Counted from the first letter of the stretch, positions 54,193 through 63,518 are shown. The stretch is DNA of 64,000 nucleotides from Trueperella pyogenes (GCF_900460345.1 NZ_UHHW01000002.1:2170001-2234000); one strand, 5' to 3'. Made by a program: numbers and translations. The notes: a model not told the origin generated them from the letters alone.

Positions 54193-54999
54193 TCACATCC
54201 GGTCGAAGACGTCCGGGTGCTTGCCCGTGCGGCCCGGCTCGCCCTTGTCCAGTGCGTCGAGCGCCGCGATTTGCGACGCCGTCAGGCTCACCTCGGTTGC
54301 AGCGAAGTTCTCCCGTTGGCGATCTGCATGTGCGGACTTCGGGATCGCAATGTGCCCCTTAGCGAGGTGCCATGCCAACACCACCTGCGCCGGTGTGGCT
54401 CCGGCCGCCTCGGCGATACCGGCGATGACGGCGTCGCCGAGCACGCCCCCGCGCCCGAGCGGTGACCAGGCCTCGACGCCGATCCCGCGCTCAGCGCAGT
54501 AAGCTGCCAACTCGGCGTTCGTGAAGTAAGGGTGCAGCTCTACCTGGTTGACGAGCGGGCGGATGGACGTGCCGGCAAGCAGCTTGTCCAGGTGGTGGAT
54601 CTCGAAGTTCGACACCCCGATCGCCCGCGCCTGCCCGGAGGCGACGAACTCCTCCATGACGCGGTAGGTGGTGACGAAGTCGCCGTCGTAAAACATGGGC
54701 ATCGGCCAGTGGATGAGGAAGAGGTCGACGTAATCGGTGCGCAGGTCCAGGAGCGACTGGGCGAAGGTTCGTCGGACGTCGTCAGGGCGGTGGTTGGGCG
54801 TGTTCAGCTTCGTGGTGAGGAAGATATCCTCGCGCGCGACGCCGCTGGCCGCGATCCCTTCCCCGACGCCGGCCTCGTTGCCATACATCTGTGCCGTGTC
54901 GATGTGCCGGTAGCCGACCGCGAGAGCGGAGGCGACGGCCTGTGAGGCGTCGTCGTTGGAAATCTTGTAGGTGCCAAAACCGAGTTGCGGGATGTTCAT
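54193..54999 (-). CDS. Aldo/keto reductase
   Basis: 268 aa NADPH-dependent oxidoreductase of the 2,5-diketogluconate reductase type. 'GYRHIDTAQMYGNEAGVGEG' carries the catalytic Asp and Tyr, 'LTTKLN' the Lys and 'FLIHWP' the His. 'IPKSAHADRQRENF' binds the cofactor phosphate. Substrate unknown. Monocistronic or with its upstream neighbour (40-nt gap). Confidence 0.93.
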   Translation of the reverse strand: MNIPQLGFGTYKISNDDASQAVASALAVGYRHIDTAQMYGNEAGVGEGIAASGVAREDIFLTTKLNTPNHRPDDVRRTFAQSLLDLRTDYVDLFLIHWPMPMFYDGDFVTTYRVMEEFVASGQARAIGVSNFEIHHLDKLLAGTSIRPLVNQVELHPYFTNAELAAYCAERGIGVEAWSPLGRGGVLGDAVIAGIAEAAGATPAQVVLAWHLAKGHIAIPKSAHADRQRENFAATEVSLTASQIAALDALDKGEPGRTGKHPDVFDRM

Positions 55000-55039
55000 T
55001 AGGCCAGTCTAGCGCGGCCGCCGCGCGGCCGGCAGCGGG

Positions 55040-56410
55040 CTAGGCCAGCTCGGCGAACAGAGCGTCGATGACGGTGACCCCGTGGGTGCGCAGCGCGTCA
55101 TGATGCCAATCGTCCGAGATGAGGGTCCTCATGCCCGCGATCTCGGCGGCAGTCTCCATACAGATCTCCACCGGCACGAACATGTCCGGCCGGTATATCC
55201 ACGCCACAGCGGGAACCGTATTGTGGGCGAGGACCTCGCGGTCGTGGAGATTTGGCAGGTCATCCCGGTGGGCAAGGATGTCAACAGCCTGCGCCAGCGG
55301 CGTAAGAGCCGGATCCTCCTCGCCCTGCCAGGGGAAGATGTGCTCGCCCGTAAAGCGGAACCCGTACCCCTCGGCGCGCAGCGCGCGCTCGGCGTCGGCG
55401 CTGGGTGCGGGCTGGCGGAACTGCGGGAACTGCCCGCGCACGCGATCCGCCGACCACGCCGGCACAATGCCCCGCTGCTGATAAATTGACTCGTGGAGGG
55501 CCCAGTACAACGGGTTTGGCCCGTAAGAAAGCTCCGCGCCCACGGCGTGAAGGAAGCGCGAACTGAGCCGCTTGCCACCCCTGCGCTCCACAAACGGATT
55601 CTCTAACAGGTAATGCAAAGACTCCAGACCGTAGCTACGCCCGAGATTGATGCCGAGCATCCGGAAACGACGCGCACTCAGCGCCTCGCCCGTCGGCAAG
55701 AGTTCGGGGGATCCGGCCGCCGCGGCGTCGGCAAGATGCTCGACGATCGCCCAACACGTCTCCTCATCTGCGGGATAACGGGCAAAGAACTCGGCGTTGC
55801 GCGCCTCGGTTTGGGCGTAGGTGAGGCGGTACACGTCGTCGGGGTGACGCCGCGTGGAGGGCAGACCCGCGGTGATCATGGCCTTGCTCAGCCCCTGCGG
55901 TGCTTGAGACAGGTAGGTGGTCACGCAGAATCCACCGAAGGACTGACCGAGCGCCGCCCACGGCTCCTCCCCCTGGAGGGCCCGGCGGAGAGCCTCCGCG
56001 TCGGCGACGATGGAGTCTTGCCGGAAACATGCCAGGTAATCGGCTTGCTCGGCGGGGGTGCCCAGCTCGGCGAGGCGTGCGGCGTCGATGGCCGACGACA
56101 GCCCGGTGCCCCGCTCGTCCAGCATGACGAGCCGATAGTCTTCCAAGACGCGGGCGATCCAGCCCGAATCGGTCTCCTGGCGAGCGCCCGCAAAACCAGG
56201 ACCGCCCTGGAAGAACACGAGCCTGGGCTTATCCTCATTGCCGACCCGAACGTACTCGCGGGCGAAGATAGAAATCGTGGGGGCGGCGTCGTGAAGCGAG
56301 CCAGGCACCCGGTAGCCCAGGCCAGGATGCGCTAGCGGCACTTGAAGGCGATGTTCGACGACGACGGTGGGGTGCTCCCAGGGGATGGTTGCGAAACTGG
56401 TCTGCGTCAC
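55040..56410 (-). CDS. Alpha/beta hydrolase, prolyl aminopeptidase-like (S33)
   Basis: 456 aa. Oxyanion motif 'FFQGGPGF', nucleophile in 'LGQSFGGFCVTTYL', and a C-terminal His near 'DDWHHDALR'. The length and the large cap region fit the long proline iminopeptidases of Actinobacteria, which remove N-terminal Pro. Cytoplasmic (no signal peptide). Its start overlaps the upstream acyltransferase stop by 4 nt (ATGA). Confidence 0.88.
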   Translation of the reverse strand: MTQTSFATIPWEHPTVVVEHRLQVPLAHPGLGYRVPGSLHDAAPTISIFAREYVRVGNEDKPRLVFFQGGPGFAGARQETDSGWIARVLEDYRLVMLDERGTGLSSAIDAARLAELGTPAEQADYLACFRQDSIVADAEALRRALQGEEPWAALGQSFGGFCVTTYLSQAPQGLSKAMITAGLPSTRRHPDDVYRLTYAQTEARNAEFFARYPADEETCWAIVEHLADAAAAGSPELLPTGEALSARRFRMLGINLGRSYGLESLHYLLENPFVERRGGKRLSSRFLHAVGAELSYGPNPLYWALHESIYQQRGIVPAWSADRVRGQFPQFRQPAPSADAERALRAEGYGFRFTGEHIFPWQGEEDPALTPLAQAVDILAHRDDLPNLHDREVLAHNTVPAVAWIYRPDMFVPVEICMETAAEIAGMRTLISDDWHHDALRTHGVTVIDALFAELA

Positions 56411-56985
56411 TGGGCCTCATCCTCGCTGCGCAGCCGCGGAAACGTGCCCTGCTCCGGCTTGTAACCGGCCTTGGACTCGTAAAACTCGCGGATTGTGTCC
56501 ATGTCCGCTTGGACGTCTCCGGTCAGTTCGATCGTCTTCCCCCAGCCGTAGACCTTCCGGGCAGAATCGATGTATCCGAGGGTGACGGGCAGGCCGGCAC
56601 CGCGGGCGATGTGGTAGAAACCGGACTTCCAATACTTTTGCCGCGTGCGCGTGCCCTCCGGGGCGATCACAAGAGAAAAGCGTTCCACGCCCTGCAGCTG
56701 TTCCACGATGCCCGCGACCATCCCGTTGGGATGCTTGCGATTGACGCCGATACCGCCGACGGCACGAATAATCGGGGAGAATAGGCCGCGGGTCAGCGAG
56801 TCCTTGACCAGGAACTTAAAGGGCGCGCCCTTGTCCCAAAAAGCCATGAGCATCATCCACCCGTCCCAGTTCGACGTGTGATAGGCGCCGATGACGATGC
56901 TCTTCTCGGGAAGTGGCTCATCTTCCTGGAAGGTCCATTGAGAAAAGCGTTGATATGTCTTCGAAATGAGGCGCTTGATAATCAT
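56407..56985 (-). CDS. 1-acylglycerol-3-phosphate acyltransferase family protein
   Basis: 192 aa PlsC-like. The HX4D motif is 'AYHTSNWDGW' (H36, D41) and the second motif 'IAPEGTRTRQKYWKSGFYHI' has the conserved Glu-Gly-Thr. The short form and absence of a leading membrane pair resemble the family members that acylate unusual phospholipid or glycolipid substrates. Coupled to the peptidase gene. Confidence 0.88.
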   Translation of the reverse strand: MIIKRLISKTYQRFSQWTFQEDEPLPEKSIVIGAYHTSNWDGWMMLMAFWDKGAPFKFLVKDSLTRGLFSPIIRAVGGIGVNRKHPNGMVAGIVEQLQGVERFSLVIAPEGTRTRQKYWKSGFYHIARGAGLPVTLGYIDSARKVYGWGKTIELTGDVQADMDTIREFYESKAGYKPEQGTFPRLRSEDEAQ

Positions 56986-57044
56986 GATTCTCCTTGGCGT
57001 GGGCTAGCAGACATAGCGCACCTAGTTGGGCCAGTTGGTTCGGC

Positions 57045-57839
57045 CTAGCGGGCGGGCCGGGCCAACTCTGCTGCAATGATCTTATCCATCGTCTCGGTGG
57101 GGACGAATCCTGGGACGTAGCTGTAGCCGACGATGAAGGCGGGCGTCCCCGTGATACCCAGCTGGTCGGTGGCGCGCTCGCGGGCACTCGTCACCGCGCT
57201 GCGGGTCTCCTCGGAGGTGAGGTCGGCGCGGAACTTCGCGAGGTCACTCACGCCAATCTCTTTCGCGACGCCGGCAAGTCCGTCTTCGGTGGCCTCCACC
57301 GGCTGCTGGGCAACCTGCTTGTCAAAAACGTAGCGGTGATACTCGATGAACTTGCCCTGCTTGGCGGCGGCAACAGAGCCTTGCGCCAGAAGCACGGAGT
57401 CCTCGCCGAGGATTGGCAGGTTGTGGTACTCCACGCGCACCGTGCCGTCCTCGATGTGGCGTTGTAGGCCAGGCTCGGTCTCTACGGCAGCCTTGGCGCA
57501 ATATCCGCACCGGAAGTCGTAGTAGATCTGCACGACGACGCCCGCGTCCACCTTCCCCTCGGCCATCGGGTCGTGCTCGTCGCGGCGCCACAGGGACTCC
57601 ACCACTTCCTTCAGCTTCGGATCGACGGGGCCGAGCTCGTCCGGGACTGCGCCTGACTTTTTGCCGCTGTCAGCTGTCGTGGAGGGCGCAGCCGGCGTCG
57701 TCGGAGAACTCGGAGAGCTCTGAGCCGACAGGTGGCTCACCACCAGCGCGATCGCGAGCGCAATGACGGTCAAGCCCAAGACGATGAGCGCGATAATCAG
57801 GGAGCGATTCGATTTTTCCGGCCGGGTGTTGTCGGTCAT
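57045..57839 (-). CDS. DsbA family thiol-disulfide protein, membrane-anchored
   Basis: 264 aa. N-terminal anchor (13-35), Ser/Pro/Thr linker, then a thioredoxin fold with 'YYDFRCGYCAKAAVE' (CGYC 111-114) and cis-Pro 'GITGTPAFIVG'. It would oxidise Cys residues of exported proteins. Similar proteins assist pilus and surface-protein folding in Actinomyces. ilvA lies just upstream on the same strand. Confidence 0.92.
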   Translation of the reverse strand: MTDNTRPEKSNRSLIIALIVLGLTVIALAIALVVSHLSAQSSPSSPTTPAAPSTTADSGKKSGAVPDELGPVDPKLKEVVESLWRRDEHDPMAEGKVDAGVVVQIYYDFRCGYCAKAAVETEPGLQRHIEDGTVRVEYHNLPILGEDSVLLAQGSVAAAKQGKFIEYHRYVFDKQVAQQPVEATEDGLAGVAKEIGVSDLAKFRADLTSEETRSAVTSARERATDQLGITGTPAFIVGYSYVPGFVPTETMDKIIAAELARPAR

Positions 57840-57872
57840 GATTCCTCCTGTGGCATACGTGCCGCGATAAGT

Positions 57873-59117
57873 CTAAAGGACGTATCCGAATAGGGGCGAG
57901 TGTGGCTCAAGCTTTTCAATCTCGAGGTCGGAGGCCTCCATGCGGGCGAGGAGATCCGTGATCTTGGTGCGATCGTCAATCTCGATGCCCACCAGCGCGG
58001 GGCCAGTCTCGCGGTTGTTCTTCTTCGTGTACTCGAACAAGATGATGTCCTCACCTGCGGAGAGCACGTCGTTGAGGAAGGTGCGAAGCGCGCCGGGGCG
58101 TTGCGGGAAGGTGACGAGGAAGTAGTGGCGCAGGCCTTCGTGGATCATCGAGCGCTCCACGATGTCGTCGTAGCGCATCACGTCGTTGTTGCCTCCGGAA
58201 ATGACGCAGGCCACGGGACCGTCAGGCAGATCGAGGTAGTCGAGCGCTGCGGGTGCCAGCGCACCGGAGGGTTCGGCAATGATCCCTTCGACTTGGTAGA
58301 GTTCCAGCATCTCCGTGCAGATGGCTCCTTCGGGAATCACCACGACGTCGTCGCACAACTCGCGCACGATCTCGAAAGTGAGGTCACCGGCACGCGCGAC
58401 GGCCGTGCCGTCGGCGAAATTGTCGACCGTATCTAGCGTCTGCGGGGAGCCCGCCTTGAGGGCCGCCACCATCGACGCCGCCCCCGCTGGCTCCACGCCG
58501 ATCACCTTGACCTCGGGGTGGAACTGCTTGACCCACGCCAGCGTGCCAGACAAAAGCCCACCTCCGCCGACCGGAACCACGACGGCGGCAGGCTGGCTCG
58601 GAGCCTGCTCAAAAATCTCCTTCACGACTGTGCCCTGCCCGGCGATTGTGCGCGCGTCGTCGAAGGGGTGAACATAGACGGCGTCGTTTTCCTTCGCGAA
58701 AGCCATCGCGGCCTGGGAGCACTCGTCAAAGGTGGAGCCGACGATGCGTAACGTGACCCACTGCCCGCCGATTGCCGCGATGCGCCCTCGTTTCTGCCGA
58801 GGCGTAGTCGAGGGAACGAAGATCGTGCCGTGAATGCGCTTCTCATTGCAGGCGAACGCCACGCCTTGGGCGTGATTACCGGCCGAGGCACACACCACCC
58901 CGCTGGGTGATATGTCGGAGCCGAGCGAAGCCAGGAAATTATATGCGCCGCGTACCTTATACGAGCGGCCCACCTGGATATCCTCGCGTTTGAGCCACAC
59001 GGGCCGGCCAACCTTGGCCGACAGGCGCACGGACTCCTCGAGCGGGGTGGTGCGTACCGTGGACCCGAGGGTTTGGGCGGCAACGACTACATCGGTACCG
59101 GTCACTACTTTCGTCAT
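57873..59117 (-). CDS. ilvA: Threonine ammonia-lyase (threonine deaminase)
   Basis: 414 aa. PLP Lys is K54 in 'GRSYKVRGAYNF'; 'SAGNHAQGVAFAC' and 'PVGGGGLLSGTLAW' bind cofactor. The C-terminal ACT-like domain ('YFLVTFPQRPGALRTFLNDV') fits an isoleucine-regulated biosynthetic enzyme of the short form with one ACT module. It converts Thr to 2-oxobutanoate. Divergent from the lipoprotein gene. Confidence 0.94.
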   Translation of the reverse strand: MTKVVTGTDVVVAAQTLGSTVRTTPLEESVRLSAKVGRPVWLKREDIQVGRSYKVRGAYNFLASLGSDISPSGVVCASAGNHAQGVAFACNEKRIHGTIFVPSTTPRQKRGRIAAIGGQWVTLRIVGSTFDECSQAAMAFAKENDAVYVHPFDDARTIAGQGTVVKEIFEQAPSQPAAVVVPVGGGGLLSGTLAWVKQFHPEVKVIGVEPAGAASMVAALKAGSPQTLDTVDNFADGTAVARAGDLTFEIVRELCDDVVVIPEGAICTEMLELYQVEGIIAEPSGALAPAALDYLDLPDGPVACVISGGNNDVMRYDDIVERSMIHEGLRHYFLVTFPQRPGALRTFLNDVLSAGEDIILFEYTKKNNRETGPALVGIEIDDRTKITDLLARMEASDLEIEKLEPHSPLFGYVL

Positions 59118-59212
59118 AAACCCATTTTTGCCCGCGGCGAGGGCGAAACCAAATTTTTGTCGCTATTCGGCGGTATCGTGGGAGGGTACATGCAGGCGAT
59201 GGAGGAGAACAG

Positions 59213-60415
59213 ATGAAGAAGATTGCCCTGGCAGCGGTGGCATGTGTCCTTGCCGGCTGCTCCTCCGTCGTCGTCCCCGCGGCTCCTACGACGCCGCCCA
59301 CAGCCGATCCAAGCCCCGCAGTCTCCGAATCCGCGCCCGAAGCGACCCGCCCGTTGGCGCGCAATCCGTACGAAGGCGGAGCCAAGAGAGACTGGGCCGT
59401 CAGCCTGCCAGGTGAGCCCAAAGCCGTCGCGTTCGACCGGCAGTCAGGAACCGTGGTGGCGGCGATCGAGGACGGGCGCGGGACGCGCCTGCACGCGTTC
59501 AGCGTGTCGAATTCGGGGCGGACACTGCCGATATGGACGTATGACGTACCGGGGAGCGAGGCGCTCGCGAAGATCGACGCGGCCAGCGGAAAGGTGTACG
59601 TCTCGGCCGGGCAGGCCGCGGCGCCACGGGATTTGATCGCCTTGGATGCGCGCTCGGGTGCCGAGCAATTGCGCTGGTCGCGCGCCCATGTGCTCGACGC
59701 CGAGGTGCCGCTGCTCGTGGGCGCCTACGACTCCGGCGTCGGCATCGCCAAACTCGGCCGCGACTCCGTATCGGCAGCCATCATGGATTCCACCGGGCGG
59801 GTGATCGCCGACGAACGGCTATTCATGCTGAACTCCACCACGGATGCCATCGACGCGGGCGCGGATATCATCAACACCGGCCTGCCAGGGAAGAGCCCAC
59901 GCACGGGCAGCGCGCCGAACACGTCGTTTATCACCTATCCCGCGTTGAACGTGCTCAGCGCAGAGCGATGCTGGAATCTCACTGACGGGAGCGTGTGCGT
60001 ATCCGACGGCAAGGTCCTCGTCTATGACCCGCGCGGAAATCTGCTGCGCCAAAATCCGCTACCGGAGGCAAGCGCCGCCGCGGCCTACGAGGTTCGCGGC
60101 ATGAACGCCGACACGAGCGCGGCCGAGTTGGATAGCGCGCTGCGCGAGAAAGTCACGCAATCCGCACAGGGCAGCACCGAACCAACCAGCCGGGTACCCG
60201 CGATCCTCACAAACGGCGCATGGCTGACCGCCTTGCCCGCAGGAGCCGAACCCCTGCGGAGAGGCGCCCCCTTCGGCGTCGTGAACGGGAATGTGGTGAA
60301 CCTGGCGACCAGCGAGGCGCTCGCGGAGCGGGTCATTGCCGGGGCGGGCCGGAGTGCGGATATGTTCTTTGAATGGGACGGGTCGGCTATGCACTATCTG
60401 CGCCCGCGGGGCTAA
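59213..60415 (+). CDS. Lipoprotein with beta-propeller-like repeats, function unknown
   Basis: 400 aa. Lipobox 'VLAGCSS' (Cys 16) and a Pro/Thr linker, then repeated strand patterns such as 'GEPKAVAFDRQSGTVVAAIE', 'DAASGKVYVSAG' and 'DLIALDARSGAEQLRWS', typical of PQQ/WD-like propellers. Likely on the outer face of the membrane. No conserved catalytic residues seen. GGAGGAGAACAG precedes ATG 59213. Confidence 0.82.
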   Translation: MKKIALAAVACVLAGCSSVVVPAAPTTPPTADPSPAVSESAPEATRPLARNPYEGGAKRDWAVSLPGEPKAVAFDRQSGTVVAAIEDGRGTRLHAFSVSNSGRTLPIWTYDVPGSEALAKIDAASGKVYVSAGQAAAPRDLIALDARSGAEQLRWSRAHVLDAEVPLLVGAYDSGVGIAKLGRDSVSAAIMDSTGRVIADERLFMLNSTTDAIDAGADIINTGLPGKSPRTGSAPNTSFITYPALNVLSAERCWNLTDGSVCVSDGKVLVYDPRGNLLRQNPLPEASAAAAYEVRGMNADTSAAELDSALREKVTQSAQGSTEPTSRVPAILTNGAWLTALPAGAEPLRRGAPFGVVNGNVVNLATSEALAERVIAGAGRSADMFFEWDGSAMHYLRPRG

Positions 60416-60473
60416 TGCCACATTTCGCCTTGAGACCTAGATTAATGCCGCATAAGTGCAGAATAATGAGAAT

Positions 60474-61010
60474 ATGACCACCTTAACGCCACGGCAGAAT
60501 CTATTTGTGCAAGTTTTGATATCCATATCGCTTGCACTCATTGTGATCGTTGGCTTCACGTGGATTCGCTTCTACGGCGTGGAAGATGTGGCGGACGAGG
60601 AAGATCAGGCCTCGTACCACACGCATGACATCAACGTGATCAAAGAACACCGCAAGCCCTATGTGGGGGATAATTCGAACACCGTCCAAACCCTGTACGC
60701 GTTACCTTTGGCGAGCCGGATCAATCGGATAGAGATTCACGACACGAGCGTGGTGGTCAATCTCAACGACGGCGACACCGCCGACGAGCGGGAAAACGTC
60801 CTGTATTCTTCGCTGGCTTTCATGGCGGCGATAGACAACGCCAGCTTGCTGACCTACCTAACCCCGAACGGCAGCTATATCGTGGAGCGGACCGCGCTCG
60901 AAGAGCGGTTTGGCACCCCGCTCAGCGCGATGCTCGACTCTCCAGACAGCTGGCAGGGTGCACGGGCGCTGATCCCGGTGGAGGCGAGCTCGCTGGTCAT
61001 CGGCGACTAG
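60474..61010 (+). CDS. DUF4825-like membrane-anchored protein
   Basis: 178 aa from ATG 60474. One membrane segment near the start ('VQVLISISLALIVIVGFTWI') and an outer domain with 'KPYVGDNSNTVQTLYALPLA', 'SSLAFMAAIDNASLLTYL' and 'LEERFGTPLSAM'. The PYVGDNS motif and the following pattern resemble DUF4825. Function unknown. The start is uncertain (GTG 60456 possible) because ribosome sites are weak. Follows the lipoprotein gene on the same strand with a 58-nt gap. Confidence 0.65.
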   Translation: MTTLTPRQNLFVQVLISISLALIVIVGFTWIRFYGVEDVADEEDQASYHTHDINVIKEHRKPYVGDNSNTVQTLYALPLASRINRIEIHDTSVVVNLNDGDTADERENVLYSSLAFMAAIDNASLLTYLTPNGSYIVERTALEERFGTPLSAMLDSPDSWQGARALIPVEASSLVIGD

Positions 61011-61026
61011 CCGCTAGACTTTGCGT

Positions 61027-61821
61027 ATGCACGAGCTTGGAATCTCCTCTATTCATCCCGATGCCCCGGCGATGTTCTCGGCGGCCGCGATTATGCGCGC
61101 ACCCATAGACCTCGACGCCGCCGTCTCCCGCTTCGCCTCTCTCTGGGGAGAAAGCGTGGAGCCGAACTGGGAAGTAGTCGATGAGCGCGCCGGCGACGCC
61201 GGTCGGGTGCTTCACGTGAAGGTGGACGGCGTCCATGTGCTCCTCACCCCCGTGCCGCACGGCCTGGTGTTGAAAAAGGGTCAGCTGCCGTTGCACAACT
61301 TCCACGTGGCGGCCTCCTTCTACGCTCCCGATGATCCGGCGCCAGCCGACATCCCCTTGGGGCGTGAACTGCGGCGTCGTCACCTGATGGTGAAGGCTCA
61401 CACGGTGTTTACGCAGGTCATGGACGCTGTGATGCGCGAGACGGCGGCGATCGGGGTATATCGGGACGAGTTGGGCGTACTGATGCCTCCTGCGATGGTG
61501 ATCGGCCTGGCGGAACTCTTGACGAAAGGGCAGGCGCCGCTTCCGCTGTGGATCAATGTGCGGGTTCACCGCCACGACCTCACGTTCGGCCGCACGCTCG
61601 GTTTGACAAATTTCGGGCATCTGGATGTGCAGGTGCGCGAATCGACGCGCTCGGAGGAGGAGGTCTACAACTTGCTGATGAACGTGGCCAACTATGTGGT
61701 GACGGGCGAGACCTACCTGCTGCCCAGTCAGACGCTTGGCTACGCCGAGGGTCAGGAGATCGCTATCTCGCAGGAAGTCTCCGAAGCTGATGGCGCAACA
61801 GTGATCCGACTCGACTTTTAG
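61027..61821 (+). CDS. DUF4261 domain-containing protein
   Basis: 264 aa, soluble. The DUF4261 pattern is seen in 'HAAHTVF'-type ('VKAHTVFTQVMDAVMRETAA'), 'GVLMPPAMVI', 'PLPLWINVRV' and 'GLTNFGHLDVQVRES'. Role unknown; members are common in Actinobacteria and near immunity genes. ATG 61027 has no ribosome site, so it may be leaderless. A GCCGCGC-CT-GCGCGGC hairpin (61824-61839) follows the stop. Confidence 0.75.
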   Translation: MHELGISSIHPDAPAMFSAAAIMRAPIDLDAAVSRFASLWGESVEPNWEVVDERAGDAGRVLHVKVDGVHVLLTPVPHGLVLKKGQLPLHNFHVAASFYAPDDPAPADIPLGRELRRRHLMVKAHTVFTQVMDAVMRETAAIGVYRDELGVLMPPAMVIGLAELLTKGQAPLPLWINVRVHRHDLTFGRTLGLTNFGHLDVQVRESTRSEEEVYNLLMNVANYVVTGETYLLPSQTLGYAEGQEIAISQEVSEADGATVIRLDF

Positions 61822-61823
61822 CA

Positions 61824-61839
61824 GCCGCGCCTGCGCGGC
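61824..61839 (+). terminator. GC-rich hairpin after DUF4261 gene
   Basis: 7-bp perfect stem with a 2-nt loop 3 nt past the stop codon; no T-run, so a terminator role is only possible. Confidence 0.4.
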
Positions 61840-61950
61840 GGGTCGCGCTTCGTGTCCGATATTTCACATGAGCCCAATCGATGAGGTTCCGCGCCCAACC
61901 ACTAGATATAGTGGTGGAGAAATAATCAATCGGAACATGGAGTGTTGAGA

Positions 61951-62640
61951 GTGCTCATTGCAATTGGCGGAATGATCGGCGTCGGAAAAACCCTGGCCGC
62001 GAATCTCATCGCTGACCACCTAGACGCTCCGCTTCACCTGGAAAGCGTCGAAGGCAACGTCATCCTCGAGAAGTTCTACACGGCCACGCCCGAAGAAGAG
62101 CAAGCCAAGCGGTACCCGTTCCTGTTGCAGCTCGCATTCTTGAACTCGCGCTTTTCCGATATCAAGCGCGCCCTCGAATCGCGGCACGCCGTACTTGACC
62201 GCTCCATCTACGAGGACTGGTATTTTGCCCGCATCAACACCGACCTCGGCCGAATCTCCGAACTGGAGTTCTCCCTGTACGAGAACCTGCTGGCCAACAT
62301 GATGGAGGAGCTCGAGTTCTTCCCTAAGAAGGCGCCCGATCTTTTCGTATTCCTCCACGCCGATTTCGACACGATCATCAACCGCATCTCCCGGCGGGGT
62401 CGCGACTTCGAGCAAGACGCTTCTCAGCTGGCCTACTTCCACCGTCTGTGGGAGGGCTACCGCGACTGGGTGGAAAATCGCTATCACGAGTCGCCGGTCC
62501 TTGTCTTCGATACCGACCGCTACGACCTCAGCGATCCGGAAAGCCAGCGCCTTTTGCTGGAGCTGGTCGACCAGAAGTTGGCCGAGTCCGCGCTAGCCGA
62601 CGCCGAGTGCCCGGTGCCCACGGTAGCCGCCGTGCGCTGA
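61951..62640 (+). CDS. Deoxynucleoside kinase
   Basis: 229 aa from GTG 61951, 8 nt after GGAG. P-loop 'GGMIGVGKT', 'LDRSIYEDWYFARI' (DRS) and LID region 'INRISRRGRDFEQ' match the dCK/dGK family. It phosphorylates deoxynucleosides for salvage. An in-frame GTG/TTG at 61942/61945 overlaps the ribosome site. The nucleotidase and HD hydrolase in the window would also feed nucleoside salvage. Confidence 0.92.
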   Translation: MLIAIGGMIGVGKTLAANLIADHLDAPLHLESVEGNVILEKFYTATPEEEQAKRYPFLLQLAFLNSRFSDIKRALESRHAVLDRSIYEDWYFARINTDLGRISELEFSLYENLLANMMEELEFFPKKAPDLFVFLHADFDTIINRISRRGRDFEQDASQLAYFHRLWEGYRDWVENRYHESPVLVFDTDRYDLSDPESQRLLLELVDQKLAESALADAECPVPTVAAVR

Positions 62641-62680
62641 GCGTGATGGCTGACGGTGTCGTGAAGCGATCTGCGGGTGC

Positions 62681-62822
62681 TATGATGTCTCGCGGACGTG
62701 CGAGCGATCCGCGTCCCGCCTCGCCCGCGACCGCGGTCGACGGCGCGCCTGGGTAGTGGCAGTGCCCGGCGGATTCTCGCGCGCTGACTTCAGTCCTTTG
62801 CGCGCGCTCACGAAAGGACATC
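62681..62822 (+). promoter_or_regulatory. Promoter and structured leader of the YhhQ gene (candidate riboswitch)
   Basis: Extended -10 (TGC-TATGAT, -10 hexamer at 62681-62686) gives a leader of about 130 nt. Near the start codon, stem A pairs 62778-62784 with 62800-62806 (7 bp) and stem B pairs 62793-62799 with 62813-62819 (7 bp). Stem B includes the AAAGGAC ribosome site. The two stems interlock as an H-type pseudoknot with loops of 8, 0 and 6 nt. Upstream are an alternative stem (62691-62696 with 62708-62713) and a GGGTA/TGCCC hairpin (62751-62767). Confidence 0.6.
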
Positions 62823-63515
62823 ATGACTGCCACCCCTTCGCACAGCCACGACGCCGCCCAGCTGACCCCCGCCACGTATGCGCCGATCCGGCGCGGTTAT
62901 TACGACTATTTCGCGGTTTTCTTCGTCTCCTTCCTCCTGCTGTCCAACATCGGGGCGACCAAGCTTGTGGAAGTTGGCCCTCTGACCTTCGACGGCGGCG
63001 CCATCCTCTTCCCGCTGACCTACATCATCGGCGACGTCCTGTCCGAAGTGTACGGATTTAAGGCGGCCAAACGGGCGATCTTTATGGGCTTCGTGATTTC
63101 CTTCCTGGCGTCTCTAACGTTCTGGCTGATCATCATGCTGCCCGCCCATCCGGACTACACGAGCCAGGCCGCCTTCGAGGAAGTCCTCGGCGTGGTGTGG
63201 CGCTTTGTGGCGGCGTCGTTGGCCGGATACCTCGTGGGCCAGCTGCTCAACGCGAAAGTTCTCACCGCGATCAAGGACCGCTGGGGAGAAGAGCACATGT
63301 GGGCGCGCCTCGTGGGCTCGACCCTCGTCGGCGAGGCTGCCGACACAATCATCTTCTGCCTGGTGGCCTGGGTAGGCGTGATGAGCTGGGCCGTGATCGC
63401 GAACCTCGCCCTGGTTGGCTTCTTGTATAAAGTGGCTGTCGAGATCGTTTTCCTGCCGCTGACCTACCTGGTCATCAACCTCGTCAAGAAGCACGAACCC
63501 AATTACCGGAAGTAG
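62823..63515 (+). CDS. yhhQ: Queuosine precursor transporter (YhhQ/VUT family)
   Basis: 230 aa, six membrane segments; 'LLLSNIGATKLVEVGPLTF', 'FPLTYIIGDVLSEVYGFKAA' and 'LVGEAADTIIFCLVAWVGV' are the family hallmarks. It imports preQ0/preQ1 or queuine. tgt starts 3 nt after the stop, so the two form one transcript for queuosine in tRNA. The ribosome site AAAGGAC at 62813-62819 is embedded in the leader structure. Confidence 0.92.
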   Translation: MTATPSHSHDAAQLTPATYAPIRRGYYDYFAVFFVSFLLLSNIGATKLVEVGPLTFDGGAILFPLTYIIGDVLSEVYGFKAAKRAIFMGFVISFLASLTFWLIIMLPAHPDYTSQAAFEEVLGVVWRFVAASLAGYLVGQLLNAKVLTAIKDRWGEEHMWARLVGSTLVGEAADTIIFCLVAWVGVMSWAVIANLALVGFLYKVAVEIVFLPLTYLVINLVKKHEPNYRK

Positions 63516-63518
63516 CAC

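Noticed and set aside
61211..61220. TTCACGTGAA palindrome
   Set aside because: Only 10 bp of parS core inside the DUF4261 gene; lacks the flanking GT/AC needed for a convincing site.
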